Below, piece after piece: positions 1 to 6,686 of a stretch of DNA of 57,900 nucleotides. Origin of the DNA: Sulfurovum sp. (GTDB lineage: Bacteria > Campylobacterota > Campylobacteria > Campylobacterales > Sulfurovaceae); assembly GCA_024762315.1 (NCBI GenBank), contig JANTHR010000005.1:1-57900 (forward strand), given 5' to 3'. The translations under genes and the position numbers were made by a program. The notes beneath the pieces are model-generated. The model worked only from the letters and a program-made list of their open reading frames with translations. It was not told the DNA's origin and did no database searches. The stretch's first letter is position 1. The number at the start of each line of letters is the position of its first letter.

Positions 1-138
1 GATATACAATGTGCAAGCTCACAGCGCTCCGACGGCGGAGATGCTTTAGGAATCTTTGGTATGCTTACTATGATGTTCCTTACAGCCATGACGGGTCTTT
101 ATTTTGTCAGAAAAGAAGATGAAAGAGGGGAAGCATAA
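1..138 (+). CDS. C-terminus of a protein with a membrane-anchor sorting-like tail (partial)
   Basis: Only the last 45 codons are in the window; the reading frame is open from base 1 to TAA at 136-138. The tail runs DGGDALG, then a hydrophobic stretch of about 20 residues (IFGMLTMMFLTAMTGLYFV), then RKEDERGEA. A glycine-rich motif, one membrane segment and a short charged end is the layout of C-terminal surface-sorting signals of the GlyGly-CTERM type, but I cannot assign a specific family. It may instead be a plain membrane anchor. The stop overlaps the next start (TAATG), so the two genes are probably translationally coupled. Confidence 0.6.
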   Translation, partial: DIQCASSQRSDGGDALGIFGMLTMMFLTAMTGLYFVRKEDERGEA

Positions 139-791
139 TGAAAGATCTCATAACAAAAACATTATTGACAATGGCAGTGTTGACAGCTGGTATGTATGCA
201 GGAGGCAAAGTAGTAGCTCCTGTAGAAGCACCTGTGGCGGTCATCCCTGTCACTACCCCATCTCCCTGGTACCTTGGTGCCGGGTTGGTCTGGGCAAAGC
301 TGAGCGGATGTGATCTTGTGAACTGTTCGTATGAAGATACGACTTATGGTGCTATGATCAGAGGCGGATATGACTTCAATGAATACTTCGGGGTAGAAGC
401 AAGAGGCATAAGAACTTTTCTGGATAAAGGACCCTTTGGCGGTACACCGCTGCAACATATAGGGATCTACGCCAAACCGCAATACCCTGTAAGTGAACGT
501 GTGAATATATACGGACTTGCCGGTTACGGCTATACCGAAAACCTCGGTAACGGTGCCAGACTCAACTATTTTGACAATGACAGCGGATTTGCTGCTGGGA
601 TAGGAGTTGAATTCGACCTCTCGGACAGAAAAGGCGACTTTTTGGAAGATGCCAACTACGACAGAGTTTTTGACGGCTATGCAGACCAGGGAAAAGGCTG
701 GAGTCTCTTCTTGGACTACCAACGCATGCTCATCAAATCTGATGTGCCTGATATGGATGTAGTTTCTTTTGGTTTGAGGTATGATTTTTAA
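138..791 (+). CDS. Outer-membrane beta-barrel protein, OmpA/OmpX-like
   Basis: 217 residues with an N-terminal signal peptide (MKDLITKTLLTMAVLTAGMYAGG) and then alternating amphipathic strands rich in Gly, Tyr and Phe (for example the segments near IRGGYDF, VNIYGLAGYGY and GWSLFLDYQRM). It ends in Phe, the usual C-terminal signature for recognition by the BAM complex. Length and pattern fit a small eight-stranded porin-like barrel. Two cysteines (CDLVNC) lie in the first predicted loop. It starts on the last base of the preceding stop codon, so it is coupled to that gene. Ligand and function are not readable from sequence. Confidence 0.75.
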   Translation: MKDLITKTLLTMAVLTAGMYAGGKVVAPVEAPVAVIPVTTPSPWYLGAGLVWAKLSGCDLVNCSYEDTTYGAMIRGGYDFNEYFGVEARGIRTFLDKGPFGGTPLQHIGIYAKPQYPVSERVNIYGLAGYGYTENLGNGARLNYFDNDSGFAAGIGVEFDLSDRKGDFLEDANYDRVFDGYADQGKGWSLFLDYQRMLIKSDVPDMDVVSFGLRYDF

Positions 792-799
792 AATAGAGA

Positions 800-832
800 A
801 AGTCATTCACTCTTTAAAAGGGTGAATGACTT
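800..832 (+). terminator. Hairpin terminator after the outer-membrane protein
   Basis: AAGTCATTCAC (800-810) pairs with GTGAATGACTT (822-832), an 11-bp stem that can extend into the loop through TCTT/AAGG. It starts 9 bases after the stop. No good U-tract follows, so it may act as a processing or Rho-assisted end rather than a classical intrinsic terminator. Confidence 0.5.
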
Positions 833-849
833 CTCAAAATGACTTGCTT

Positions 850-1068
850 TTATAATCCGTTCCTATCCAGCCCGTCACTGTAATGCTGCTGTATCTCAGC
901 AGAGCTTAGAGCAGTATTGAACACAGCTATCTCATCAAGCAGACCCTGATAGTGGTATCCGCCAGTCTGGCTTCCCCAGTTCCAATCGAGATAACCTGGT
1001 ATAGGAACTTGAATACACAATAAAGGTTGATCACCTTTTATTATTAAACTACAGTTAACTTCACTCAA
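850..1068 (-). pseudogene. Remnant of a LamG/concanavalin-like domain protein
   Basis: On the minus strand the frame encodes GLLDEIAVFNTALSSAEI followed by QQHYSDGLDRNG. This matches the end of a LamG/jelly-roll domain (typical pattern: G-hydrophobic-DE-hydrophobic-x-hydrophobic-(Y/F)-N-x-A-L-S-x-x-E-I). Family-like sequence begins near residue 27 (WNWGSQTGGYHYQG); upstream residues are unlike the family and there is no signal peptide. Such domains normally sit in large secreted proteins, so this 72-codon frame is probably the decayed 3' end of a lost gene. The other reading, a real short secreted lectin fragment, is unlikely without a signal sequence. Confidence 0.55.
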
Positions 1069-1104
1069 GTATACTTTCCTTAATCAACTATTCAGGAGAA
1101 ACAC

Positions 1105-2052
1105 TTGAGTCAAATCATAAAAAATATCAAAACAGAAATGTCAAAAGTCGTGGTCGGTCAGGAAAAGATGATCGAAGGATTGCTCGCAGGCCTGCTTTGT
1201 CGTGGGCATATTCTGCTTGAAGGTGTACCCGGGCTTGCAAAAACCACTACGGTCAATGCACTGGCAAAAACCCTGGGTCTGAACTTTAAGCGTGTTCAGT
1301 TCACCCCGGATCTGCTTCCTTCAGACATCATAGGGACAGAGATCTATGATCCTTCCAATAACTCATTCAAGATCAAACAGGGGCCGGTCTTTACCAACCT
1401 GCTTCTTGCAGATGAGATCAACCGTGCCCCGGCAAAGGTACAGTCTGCATTGCTTGAAGTGATGCAGGAGCGTCAGGTGACCATCGGTGATGAGAGTTTT
1501 AAGATAGACCTGCCCTTCCTTGTTATGGCAACACAGAACCCTGTGGAACAGGAGGGGGCCTATGAGCTTCCCGAAGCACAGTTGGACAGGTTCATGATGA
1601 AAGTGGTAGTGGGCTATAACACCAAAGAGGAAGAACTTGAGATCGCAAGACGAGTAGCCAACAACAGCTTTGGTGACATACAGCAGGTCGCAACCAAAGA
1701 GGACTTGGAGCAGATACGTGCAGAGGCAATGCAGGTGCATATGGATGAAGAGATAGAAACTTATATCATCGAACTTGTAACGGCTACACGTGATCCTAAA
1801 GCCTATGGGCTTGAAGCGCTTGAATCATACATCGAGTTCGGTGCTTCACCAAGAGCGAGTATTGATATGTATAAAGCAAGCAGAGCCATCGCTTATCTCA
1901 AAGGACAGGATTATGTCTCTCCTATAGAAATAGCCTATATCGCCAAAGAGATACTCCGTCACCGTATTATCTTGAGCTACGAAGCGCAGGCTGAGGATAT
2001 TACGCAGGATTATATTATTGAAAAGATCCTGGCTGCAGTTCCGATTCCTTAG
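1105..2052 (+). CDS. MoxR-family AAA+ ATPase
   Basis: 315 residues. Walker A is GVPGLAKT (near residue 41), Walker B is LLADEINRAP (near residue 100) and sensor 1 is ATQNP, all typical of MoxR. MoxR ATPases act as chaperone-like remodelers for VWA-domain proteins, and this one heads an operon with DUF58, DUF4381, BatA and BatB genes, the classical arrangement. The start is TTG, supported by AGGAG at 1094-1098 six bases upstream. Inferred role: maturation of the membrane VWA complex in envelope stress tolerance. Confidence 0.93.
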   Translation: MSQIIKNIKTEMSKVVVGQEKMIEGLLAGLLCRGHILLEGVPGLAKTTTVNALAKTLGLNFKRVQFTPDLLPSDIIGTEIYDPSNNSFKIKQGPVFTNLLLADEINRAPAKVQSALLEVMQERQVTIGDESFKIDLPFLVMATQNPVEQEGAYELPEAQLDRFMMKVVVGYNTKEEELEIARRVANNSFGDIQQVATKEDLEQIRAEAMQVHMDEEIETYIIELVTATRDPKAYGLEALESYIEFGASPRASIDMYKASRAIAYLKGQDYVSPIEIAYIAKEILRHRIILSYEAQAEDITQDYIIEKILAAVPIP

Positions 2053-2086
2053 AATAGAGGGTAGCGAATAGAAGGTAGAGGGTAGA
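2052..2086 (+). repeat. Heptanucleotide repeat array, upstream arm
   Basis: Five imperfect heptamers in a row: GAATAGA, GGGTAGC, GAATAGA, AGGTAGA, GGGTAGA. The array starts within the moxR stop codon and ends just before the four-helix-bundle start, filling the whole intergenic space. Its last part (2074-2087) is a perfect inverted copy of CTCTACCCTCTACC found at 2463-2476 downstream of that gene. Confidence 0.85.
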
Positions 2087-2089
2087 GAG

Positions 2090-2449
2090 ATGAAGTGTGA
2101 AAAACTGGATGTATGGAAACGTACTTGCCGCTTGAGTGTAGATCTTTATAGCCACTTTAATGACAGTAGAGAGTTTGGTTTTAAAGATCAGATCACACGC
2201 AGTTCATTGTCTGTTGGCAGCAATATAGCTGAAGGATTGGAAAAAGATTCATTGGCTGAAAATTTAAGATATTTGGAAATTGCAAAAGGTTCGGTTGCGG
2301 AACTTATAACGCAACTCTATATAGGAATGGAAGCAGGATTTATTGGTAAAGAACAAGGTTTTGTATGGATAAAAGAGTCAAATGAGGTGTTGAAAATGAT
2401 CAAAGGATATAAAAATTATTTACAAAAAAGAGGTCAAAATGAAAAGTGA
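2090..2449 (+). CDS. Four-helix-bundle protein (S23 / 23S rRNA intervening-sequence family)
   Basis: 119 residues with the family hallmarks: KLDVWKRTCRLSVDLY at the start, then FGFKDQITRSSLSVGSNIAEG and a helical segment ENLRYLEIAKGSVAEL. The family (often called the four helix bundle protein or S23-like protein) was first seen in inserts within 23S rRNA genes and is related to the accessory protein Avd of diversity-generating retroelements; its biochemical role is unclear. Here it lies between moxR and the DUF58 gene, a place where Bat operons normally carry nothing. It is bracketed by inverted heptamer arrays, and its last 11 bases overlap the DUF58 start. This looks like an inserted element. 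AGAG motifs in the repeat probably serve as ribosome-binding site. Confidence 0.85.
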   Translation: MKCEKLDVWKRTCRLSVDLYSHFNDSREFGFKDQITRSSLSVGSNIAEGLEKDSLAENLRYLEIAKGSVAELITQLYIGMEAGFIGKEQGFVWIKESNEVLKMIKGYKNYLQKRGQNEK

Positions 2450-3305
2450 TCTACCCTCTACCCTCTACCCTCTACCTGCTAAAAGTAGAGCAAAGAGAAT
2501 ACTTTTAAAGACCAAAAAACAAGTCTATGGAGATATGCTCGGGAACAATGCATCGTTGTTTCAGGGTGAAGGCTTTGAGTTTGCAGAGCTTCGTGAGTAT
2601 GTCTATGGAGATGATGTCCGTAAGATCGACTGGAAGACTACTGCCAAGCTTGGCAAACCTTTTGTCAAAGTCTATAAAGAGGAGCGTGAGCTTAATGTGG
2701 TGGTGGTCTCTGTTCTGGGCGGTTCTGTCTATTTTGGAACGGTGAAACAGAAGTCTGACATTATCGCAGAAGTGGTGGCGACACTGGGCTTTTCTGCAGT
2801 GAAAAATGCAGACCTCTTCTCCCATATGACCTTTGCGGACAAACTCTACAGCCTGAGTAAACCCAGTAAAAAACTTTTCTCCGTGCATAAAGCGGTAGAG
2901 GAGATCGTAGACTTTGAACCACTGGGCAAAGAGGGTGATTTTAAAGCTTTGGTGGAGACACTGAACAAACGTTTGAAGAAGAAAGCACTGCTCTTCATTA
3001 TTTCGGATTTTGTAGGCGACATTGACCTCAAACTTTTAAGCAAAAAGCATGATGTCTTTGCCGTGATGGTCAGAGACAGATTTGAGGAGGATCCTTCTGA
3101 GCTGGGTTACCTCAGACTGATCGATATGGAGACCAAACAGAGTTTTGAAGGTAATGTGGATTCCGGTACATTGAAGAGTTATAAAAAAGCCCTGTATGAA
3201 AATGATGAAAAACTCTATAAGCAGTTCAAGAAACAGGGGATACGGTTTACCAAAGTCTATACCCACGAAGACCCTACGTTGAAACTATTGAAGAGAATGC
3301 GATGA
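2439..3305 (+). CDS. DUF58 protein of the MoxR/Bat operon
   Basis: 288 residues. Contains the DUF58 core FEFAELREYVYGDDVRKIDW (near residue 45) and TAKLGKPFVKVYKEERELNV, with a degenerate VWA-like second half. DUF58 proteins partner MoxR ATPases; the exact activity is unknown. The N-terminus is odd: residues 4-13 (DLPSTLYPLP) are encoded by the heptamer array at 2451-2476, and no other ATG, GTG or TTG in frame precedes the conserved core. The only usable start therefore lies inside the 3' end of the four-helix-bundle gene (ATG at 2439). A one-unit change in the 7-bp array would shift the frame. Confidence 0.88.
   Translation: MKSDLPSTLYPLPAKSRAKRILLKTKKQVYGDMLGNNASLFQGEGFEFAELREYVYGDDVRKIDWKTTAKLGKPFVKVYKEERELNVVVVSVLGGSVYFGTVKQKSDIIAEVVATLGFSAVKNADLFSHMTFADKLYSLSKPSKKLFSVHKAVEEIVDFEPLGKEGDFKALVETLNKRLKKKALLFIISDFVGDIDLKLLSKKHDVFAVMVRDRFEEDPSELGYLRLIDMETKQSFEGNVDSGTLKSYKKALYENDEKLYKQFKKQGIRFTKVYTHEDPTLKLLKRMR
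2451..2476 (+). repeat. Heptanucleotide repeat array, downstream arm, inside the DUF58 coding start
   Basis: Three perfect copies of CTACCCT plus CTACC. This is the reverse complement of the GGGTAGA units upstream of the four-helix-bundle gene, so the two arrays form an inverted pair around that gene. It is translated as part of the DUF58 N-terminus. Confidence 0.9.
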
Positions 3306-3313
3306 GAAGAAAT

Positions 3314-3337
3314 GTAGGGTGTGTAGTCATACACCGA
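3314..3337 (+). repeat. GTAG-headed palindrome (REP-like)
   Basis: GTAG followed by GGTGTGTAGTCATACACC, a hairpin of about 7 bp including one G-U pair. It lies 9 bases after the DUF58 stop and before the DUF4381 start. The same GTAGGGTG head with a following palindrome recurs at four other places in the window, each close after a stop codon. Confidence 0.6.
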
Positions 3338-3353
3338 CAAAAAGAGGTTGAAG

Positions 3354-3761
3354 ATGAATGAACAGAATTTAACAGCACAGCTCAAAGATATTAAACCACT
3401 ACTGGAGATCCCTGATAATTCGTACTATATTTACTGGGGATTGATCATTGTGGGCAGTCTGCTGCTTTTAGGCATACTTTTTTTTATTACCAAGAGACTT
3501 TGGGAGAACAGGAAGATCAACCTTGCCAAAGGGTACCTGGAAAAGCTCAAAGCCATCGACTGGAAAGATGCAAAGCATTCAGCATATACAGCGACACACT
3601 ATGCAAGGCTTTTGGCAACGGATGAGAGACGAAAAGAACTTTTTTCTCAACTTGAACCGATGCTTGAGAAATATAAATATAAAAAAGAGGTAGATGAAGT
3701 GGATCAGGAAACACTTAACAAATTCAACCTCTATGTGCAGGTGGCAGATGAGTCAATTTAG
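3354..3761 (+). CDS. DUF4381 family membrane protein
   Basis: 135 residues with one membrane segment at about 27-46 (YIYWGLIIVGSLLLLGILFFI), then a cytoplasmic helical part with EKLKAIDWKDAKHSAYTATHYARLL, typical of DUF4381 proteins found between the DUF58 and batA genes. An in-frame TTG lies at 3348, but ATG 3354 is preferred: AGAGG at 3343-3347 leaves a proper six-base spacing. Its end overlaps the batA start by 14 bases, so the two are coupled. The molecular role is unknown; it is presumably part of the MoxR-Bat membrane complex. Confidence 0.8.
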   Translation: MNEQNLTAQLKDIKPLLEIPDNSYYIYWGLIIVGSLLLLGILFFITKRLWENRKINLAKGYLEKLKAIDWKDAKHSAYTATHYARLLATDERRKELFSQLEPMLEKYKYKKEVDEVDQETLNKFNLYVQVADESI

Positions 3762-4668
3762 TTTTGAATATCCGTTCTTCTTACTGTTAATACTGCTTTT
3801 TTATATTTGTGCCAAATGGTGCAAAGAGCGCAGCCGTGCTATTTTCTTTCCGCATGTAGGCACACTCATAGCCAAAACAGCAAAAAAGAATTCTCTGCTT
3901 GCCTGGCTGAAGTGGACAGGGATCGTTTTAGCGGTTGTTGCGCTGGCTTCACCCGTTATTACCAAGAGTTACTCAAATTCTAAAAAAGAAGGTAGGGATA
4001 TCGTACTGGTAATAGACAGCAGTGACTCCATGAGGCAGCAGGGCTTTGACCCCAATGATATCTTTAAGAACAAATTTGATGTGGTCAAAGAAGTAGTGGG
4101 TGATTTCATTGAAAAAAGAAAGAATGACCGTATAGGTATGGTGACATTCGCAGATGTAGCATTCATCGCATCACCCTTGACCTTTGAAAAAGAGTTCCTG
4201 AGCAATATTACAAAAATGCAGAAATTAGGTATGGCGGGAAAACGTACAGCGATCAATGATGCACTGGTACAAGCCTACAATCTTTTGAGCAAAAGCAAAG
4301 CAAAATCAAAAATAGTCATACTTCTTACAGACGGAGTGGACAATATGAGCAAGATTCCTTTCCAGGATGTGAAGAACATGATAGAAAAAAGGGATATCAA
4401 GCTGTATGCCATAGGCATAGGTACTGCAGGGCGTGACTATAACGGGCAATATCTGCAAGCACTGGCGCAGGCAGGAAAGGGTGCGGCCTATGGTGCAAGA
4501 AATGCTGAAGCACTTAGCCAAATATATGATGAGATCGATAAACTTGAAGCAAGCAAACTGAATGACAAGAAGGTGATAGAACATACCTATTTGTATACCT
4601 ATCCGCTCTTTTTGGCAGTCTTGAGTCTGTTACTGTTTATCTATGTTAGAAATCAAAGAGGTGTTTAA
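3748..4668 (+). CDS. batA: BatA-like von Willebrand factor A membrane protein
   Basis: 306 residues from ATG 3748 (MSQFSFEYPFFLLLILL). Upstream in-frame codons belong to the overlapping DUF4381 gene. There are two N-terminal membrane segments, a VWA domain with MIDAS motif DSSDS (near residue 89) and a C-terminal membrane segment (LYTYPLFLAVLSLLLFIYV). VWA domains of this kind bind divalent metal and mediate protein interactions in the periplasm. BatA and BatB are paralogous partners. The next gene starts directly after this stop. Confidence 0.88.
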   Translation: MSQFSFEYPFFLLLILLFYICAKWCKERSRAIFFPHVGTLIAKTAKKNSLLAWLKWTGIVLAVVALASPVITKSYSNSKKEGRDIVLVIDSSDSMRQQGFDPNDIFKNKFDVVKEVVGDFIEKRKNDRIGMVTFADVAFIASPLTFEKEFLSNITKMQKLGMAGKRTAINDALVQAYNLLSKSKAKSKIVILLTDGVDNMSKIPFQDVKNMIEKRDIKLYAIGIGTAGRDYNGQYLQALAQAGKGAAYGARNAEALSQIYDEIDKLEASKLNDKKVIEHTYLYTYPLFLAVLSLLLFIYVRNQRGV

Positions 4669-5673
4669 ATGGAATTTGTAAATCCCTATCTGTTTTGGAT
4701 ACTGCTTGTCCCTTTTGTGTTCTTTGCATTTCTCATCAGTACCAACAAAGAGAGGCTTTCACGCATCTTTGATGAGAAGGTGCTGAACAGACTGAGTGCA
4801 GCAGATGAAAGCATGCCGCTCATGGTTAGGAACATTACAATGTTCGCAGCGGTCTTTTTGATGCTGGTCGCTCTGGCCAGACCGGTCATAGATGAAGGAG
4901 ACAAAACTGTGGAAGTAAAAGGGCTGACATTGCTTACCGCTCTGGACATATCGGGTTCCATGCGCAGCAAAGATGTCTACCCCAACCGTTTGGAGTTTGC
5001 AAAAAAGAAGATGAATGTACTGTTTGATGCGATGCCAAGCGATGAAGTGGGAGTAGTGGCATTTGCTTACTCTCCTTTTGTGCTGGCACCATTTTCAAGC
5101 GACAAAGAGACGCTCAAAATGATGGTCAACGGTGTTGATGACAGTTACATCAGTATGGGCTCGACAGACTTTAGAGCATTGGCCGAGCAGGCAGCACAAC
5201 TGTTGGAAAAGAAAGACCCTAAGATACTGGTGCTTTTTACCGATGGTGGTGATGAAGAAGCGATCGCCGGCTTTGGAGACATTTTAAAAGAGAACCATAT
5301 AGATCTTTATGTGGTTCTTGTAGGAACGACCAAAGGGGCACCGGTGCTTGATGAAAATGGAAAGCCCATGAGCTTGAAAGACGGTACTATAGCCATTACC
5401 CAAAGAAATGATGCATTGGGAAAACTGGCGAAAGCAAACGGCGGAGCCTACGTGGTTGCAGGCAACGGAAAAGAAGACATAGAGAGCCTTGTATCAGTAA
5501 TAAGGGGCAAATATAAGAATCAGCAGCAGGGAGAAGTGAAGATCAAACAGAGAGTAGAACTCTTTTACTATCCGTTAGGGTTTGGTCTGCTGCTGCTGCT
5601 TATAGCACTTAGTTCGATGCCAAGAAGGGTGAACAACGAGAAGCCGGCAATGAGAAACGGAGGTAAAAAATGA
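4669..5673 (+). CDS. batB: BatB-like von Willebrand factor A membrane protein
   Basis: 334 residues. Membrane segments at about 7-24 and 55-72, MIDAS motif DISGS (near residue 93, in LLTALDISGSMRSKDVYP), the second VWA motif VLFTDGGDEE, and a C-terminal membrane segment (YYPLGFGLLLLLIALSSM). It abuts batA with no gap and overlaps batC by 4 bases (ATGA). The arrangement and paralogy with batA mark it as BatB of the aerotolerance operon. Named for Bacteroides aerotolerance; the mechanism is still unsettled. Confidence 0.88.
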   Translation: MEFVNPYLFWILLVPFVFFAFLISTNKERLSRIFDEKVLNRLSAADESMPLMVRNITMFAAVFLMLVALARPVIDEGDKTVEVKGLTLLTALDISGSMRSKDVYPNRLEFAKKKMNVLFDAMPSDEVGVVAFAYSPFVLAPFSSDKETLKMMVNGVDDSYISMGSTDFRALAEQAAQLLEKKDPKILVLFTDGGDEEAIAGFGDILKENHIDLYVVLVGTTKGAPVLDENGKPMSLKDGTIAITQRNDALGKLAKANGGAYVVAGNGKEDIESLVSVIRGKYKNQQQGEVKIKQRVELFYYPLGFGLLLLLIALSSMPRRVNNEKPAMRNGGKK

Positions 5674-6554
5674 AAAAATGGATATTAATACTGCTCACTC
5701 TCCACTGCTCACTGCTCACTGTATTGAATGCAGGTTTGACTGACTTTAAGACCATTGAAAAAGCGAAACAGGCGTATGATGCCAAAGCGTATACTAAAAG
5801 TGCAGCACTTTTAGACGGGTTGGAATCTAAAAGTCCCCAGAAAGAGTATGATATAGGAAATGCCTATTATAAAGCAAAGAAATATGACGCTGCCATTAAA
5901 GCCTATGAACAGGCAAAAGGCGTGGATGAGAGTCAGCGTCTACATAATGTAGGCAATATCCATTTTCAAAAAAAAGAGTGGGATAAAGCCATAGAAACAT
6001 ATGAAAAAGCCTTGAAGATCAAAGAAGACAAAGATACACGGTTTAATTTGGAACTGGCTAAAAAAATGAAGAAGAAGCAAGAAGAGCAGAAAAAGAAACA
6101 ACAGAATAAAGATCAAAATAAAAAGAAAGACCAAAAGAAAAAAGACGACAAAAAGAAGCAGGATAAGAAGAAGCAAAACGAAGATCAGAATAAAAAAAAT
6201 GATCAGCAACAAAAAGACAAACAGGACCAAAAGAAAAAAGATCAGAAAAAGCAGAATCAGAAAAAGCAGGATCAGAAAAAACAAAACGGTCAAAAGAAAA
6301 AAGAGGACAAGAAAAAAGAGGGTGAGAAAAAGCCCTCGGATTCTAAAAAAGAAAAGAAGCCTAAAGAGAAAAAAGGTGACAAAGCCTCAGGCCAATCCAA
6401 AGAGCAGAAAAAAATGAGCAAAGAAGAAAAACTCAAACAAGCTGAACTCAAAAGACTGCTTAAAAAGATGGGACAGAAAAAGACCCCTACAATGATCTAT
6501 CAGATGGGTGAAAACAGAAAACACAAAAGGGATGACAATGTTAAGCCTTGGTAA
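5670..6554 (+). CDS. batC: BatC/BatE-like TPR protein with a lysine-glutamine-rich tail
   Basis: 294 residues: a signal peptide (MKKWILILLTLHCSLLTVLNAG), two or three TPR units at about 30-125 (EYDIGNAYYKAKKYDAAIKAYEQAKG and its neighbour), then a highly charged region of Lys, Gln, Asp and Asn repeats from about 130 to 255, and a short conserved end (LKRLLKKMGQKKTPTMIYQMG). TPR proteins with low-complexity tails are usual at this place in Bat operons. The hydrophobic core of the signal peptide is encoded by the heptamer array at 5691-5721, so array length directly affects export and reading frame. Confidence 0.83.
   Translation: MKKWILILLTLHCSLLTVLNAGLTDFKTIEKAKQAYDAKAYTKSAALLDGLESKSPQKEYDIGNAYYKAKKYDAAIKAYEQAKGVDESQRLHNVGNIHFQKKEWDKAIETYEKALKIKEDKDTRFNLELAKKMKKKQEEQKKKQQNKDQNKKKDQKKKDDKKKQDKKKQNEDQNKKNDQQQKDKQDQKKKDQKKQNQKKQDQKKQNGQKKKEDKKKEGEKKPSDSKKEKKPKEKKGDKASGQSKEQKKMSKEEKLKQAELKRLLKKMGQKKTPTMIYQMGENRKHKRDDNVKPW
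5691..5721 (+). repeat. Heptanucleotide repeat array inside the batC signal-peptide codons
   Basis: Units CTGCTCA, CTCTCCA, CTGCTCA, CTGCTCA and a partial CTG, in one register. They encode LLTLHCSLLTVL, the hydrophobic part of the batC signal peptide. Rotated by four bases the unit is TCACTGC, close to the TTCACTG/TTCACTA units in batD. Confidence 0.8.
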
Positions 6555-6595
6555 AGCATGTGTTATGATCTATCCGTTCTTTGTTTTTATGCCTG

Positions 6596-6649
6596 CGGCA
6601 GCTGCAAATGGCGGAGCCACCCTACGGGCTGAGTGCTGCCTTGTCGCCA
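6596..6649 (-). repeat. GTAG-headed palindromic region (REP-like) between batC and batD
   Basis: Read on the minus strand, GTAGGGTGGCTCCGCCAT starts at 6625: GTAG followed by a small hairpin (TGGC/GCCA). It lies inside larger nested inverted repeats: GGCAGC (6597-6602) with GCTGCC (6636-6641), and TGGCG (6609-6613) with CGCCA (6645-6649). It fills most of the 132-base gap between batC and batD, an unusually large gap for this tightly packed operon. Confidence 0.5.
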
Positions 6650-6686
6650 TAAAAATAAAGAACTATTTTTTTACAGGAGAAAAAAA

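Noticed and set aside
162..806. A 214-residue minus-strand frame opposite the barrel gene
   Set aside because: It is antisense to a well-supported outer-membrane protein, has no family features or ribosome-binding site, and arises from the codon pattern of the plus-strand gene.
5940..6417. Long frames in other registers over the batC Lys/Gln-rich region
   Set aside because: They are side products of the A-rich low-complexity repeats (poly-Leu/Phe on the minus strand and poly-Arg/Lys on the plus). The TPR frame with signal peptide is the real one.
6060..6420. Possible CRISPR-like or minisatellite array in batC
   Set aside because: The AAAAAGAAAGAC-type repeats are irregular in length, have no spacers, and are fully explained by a lysine-glutamine-aspartate-rich protein tail.
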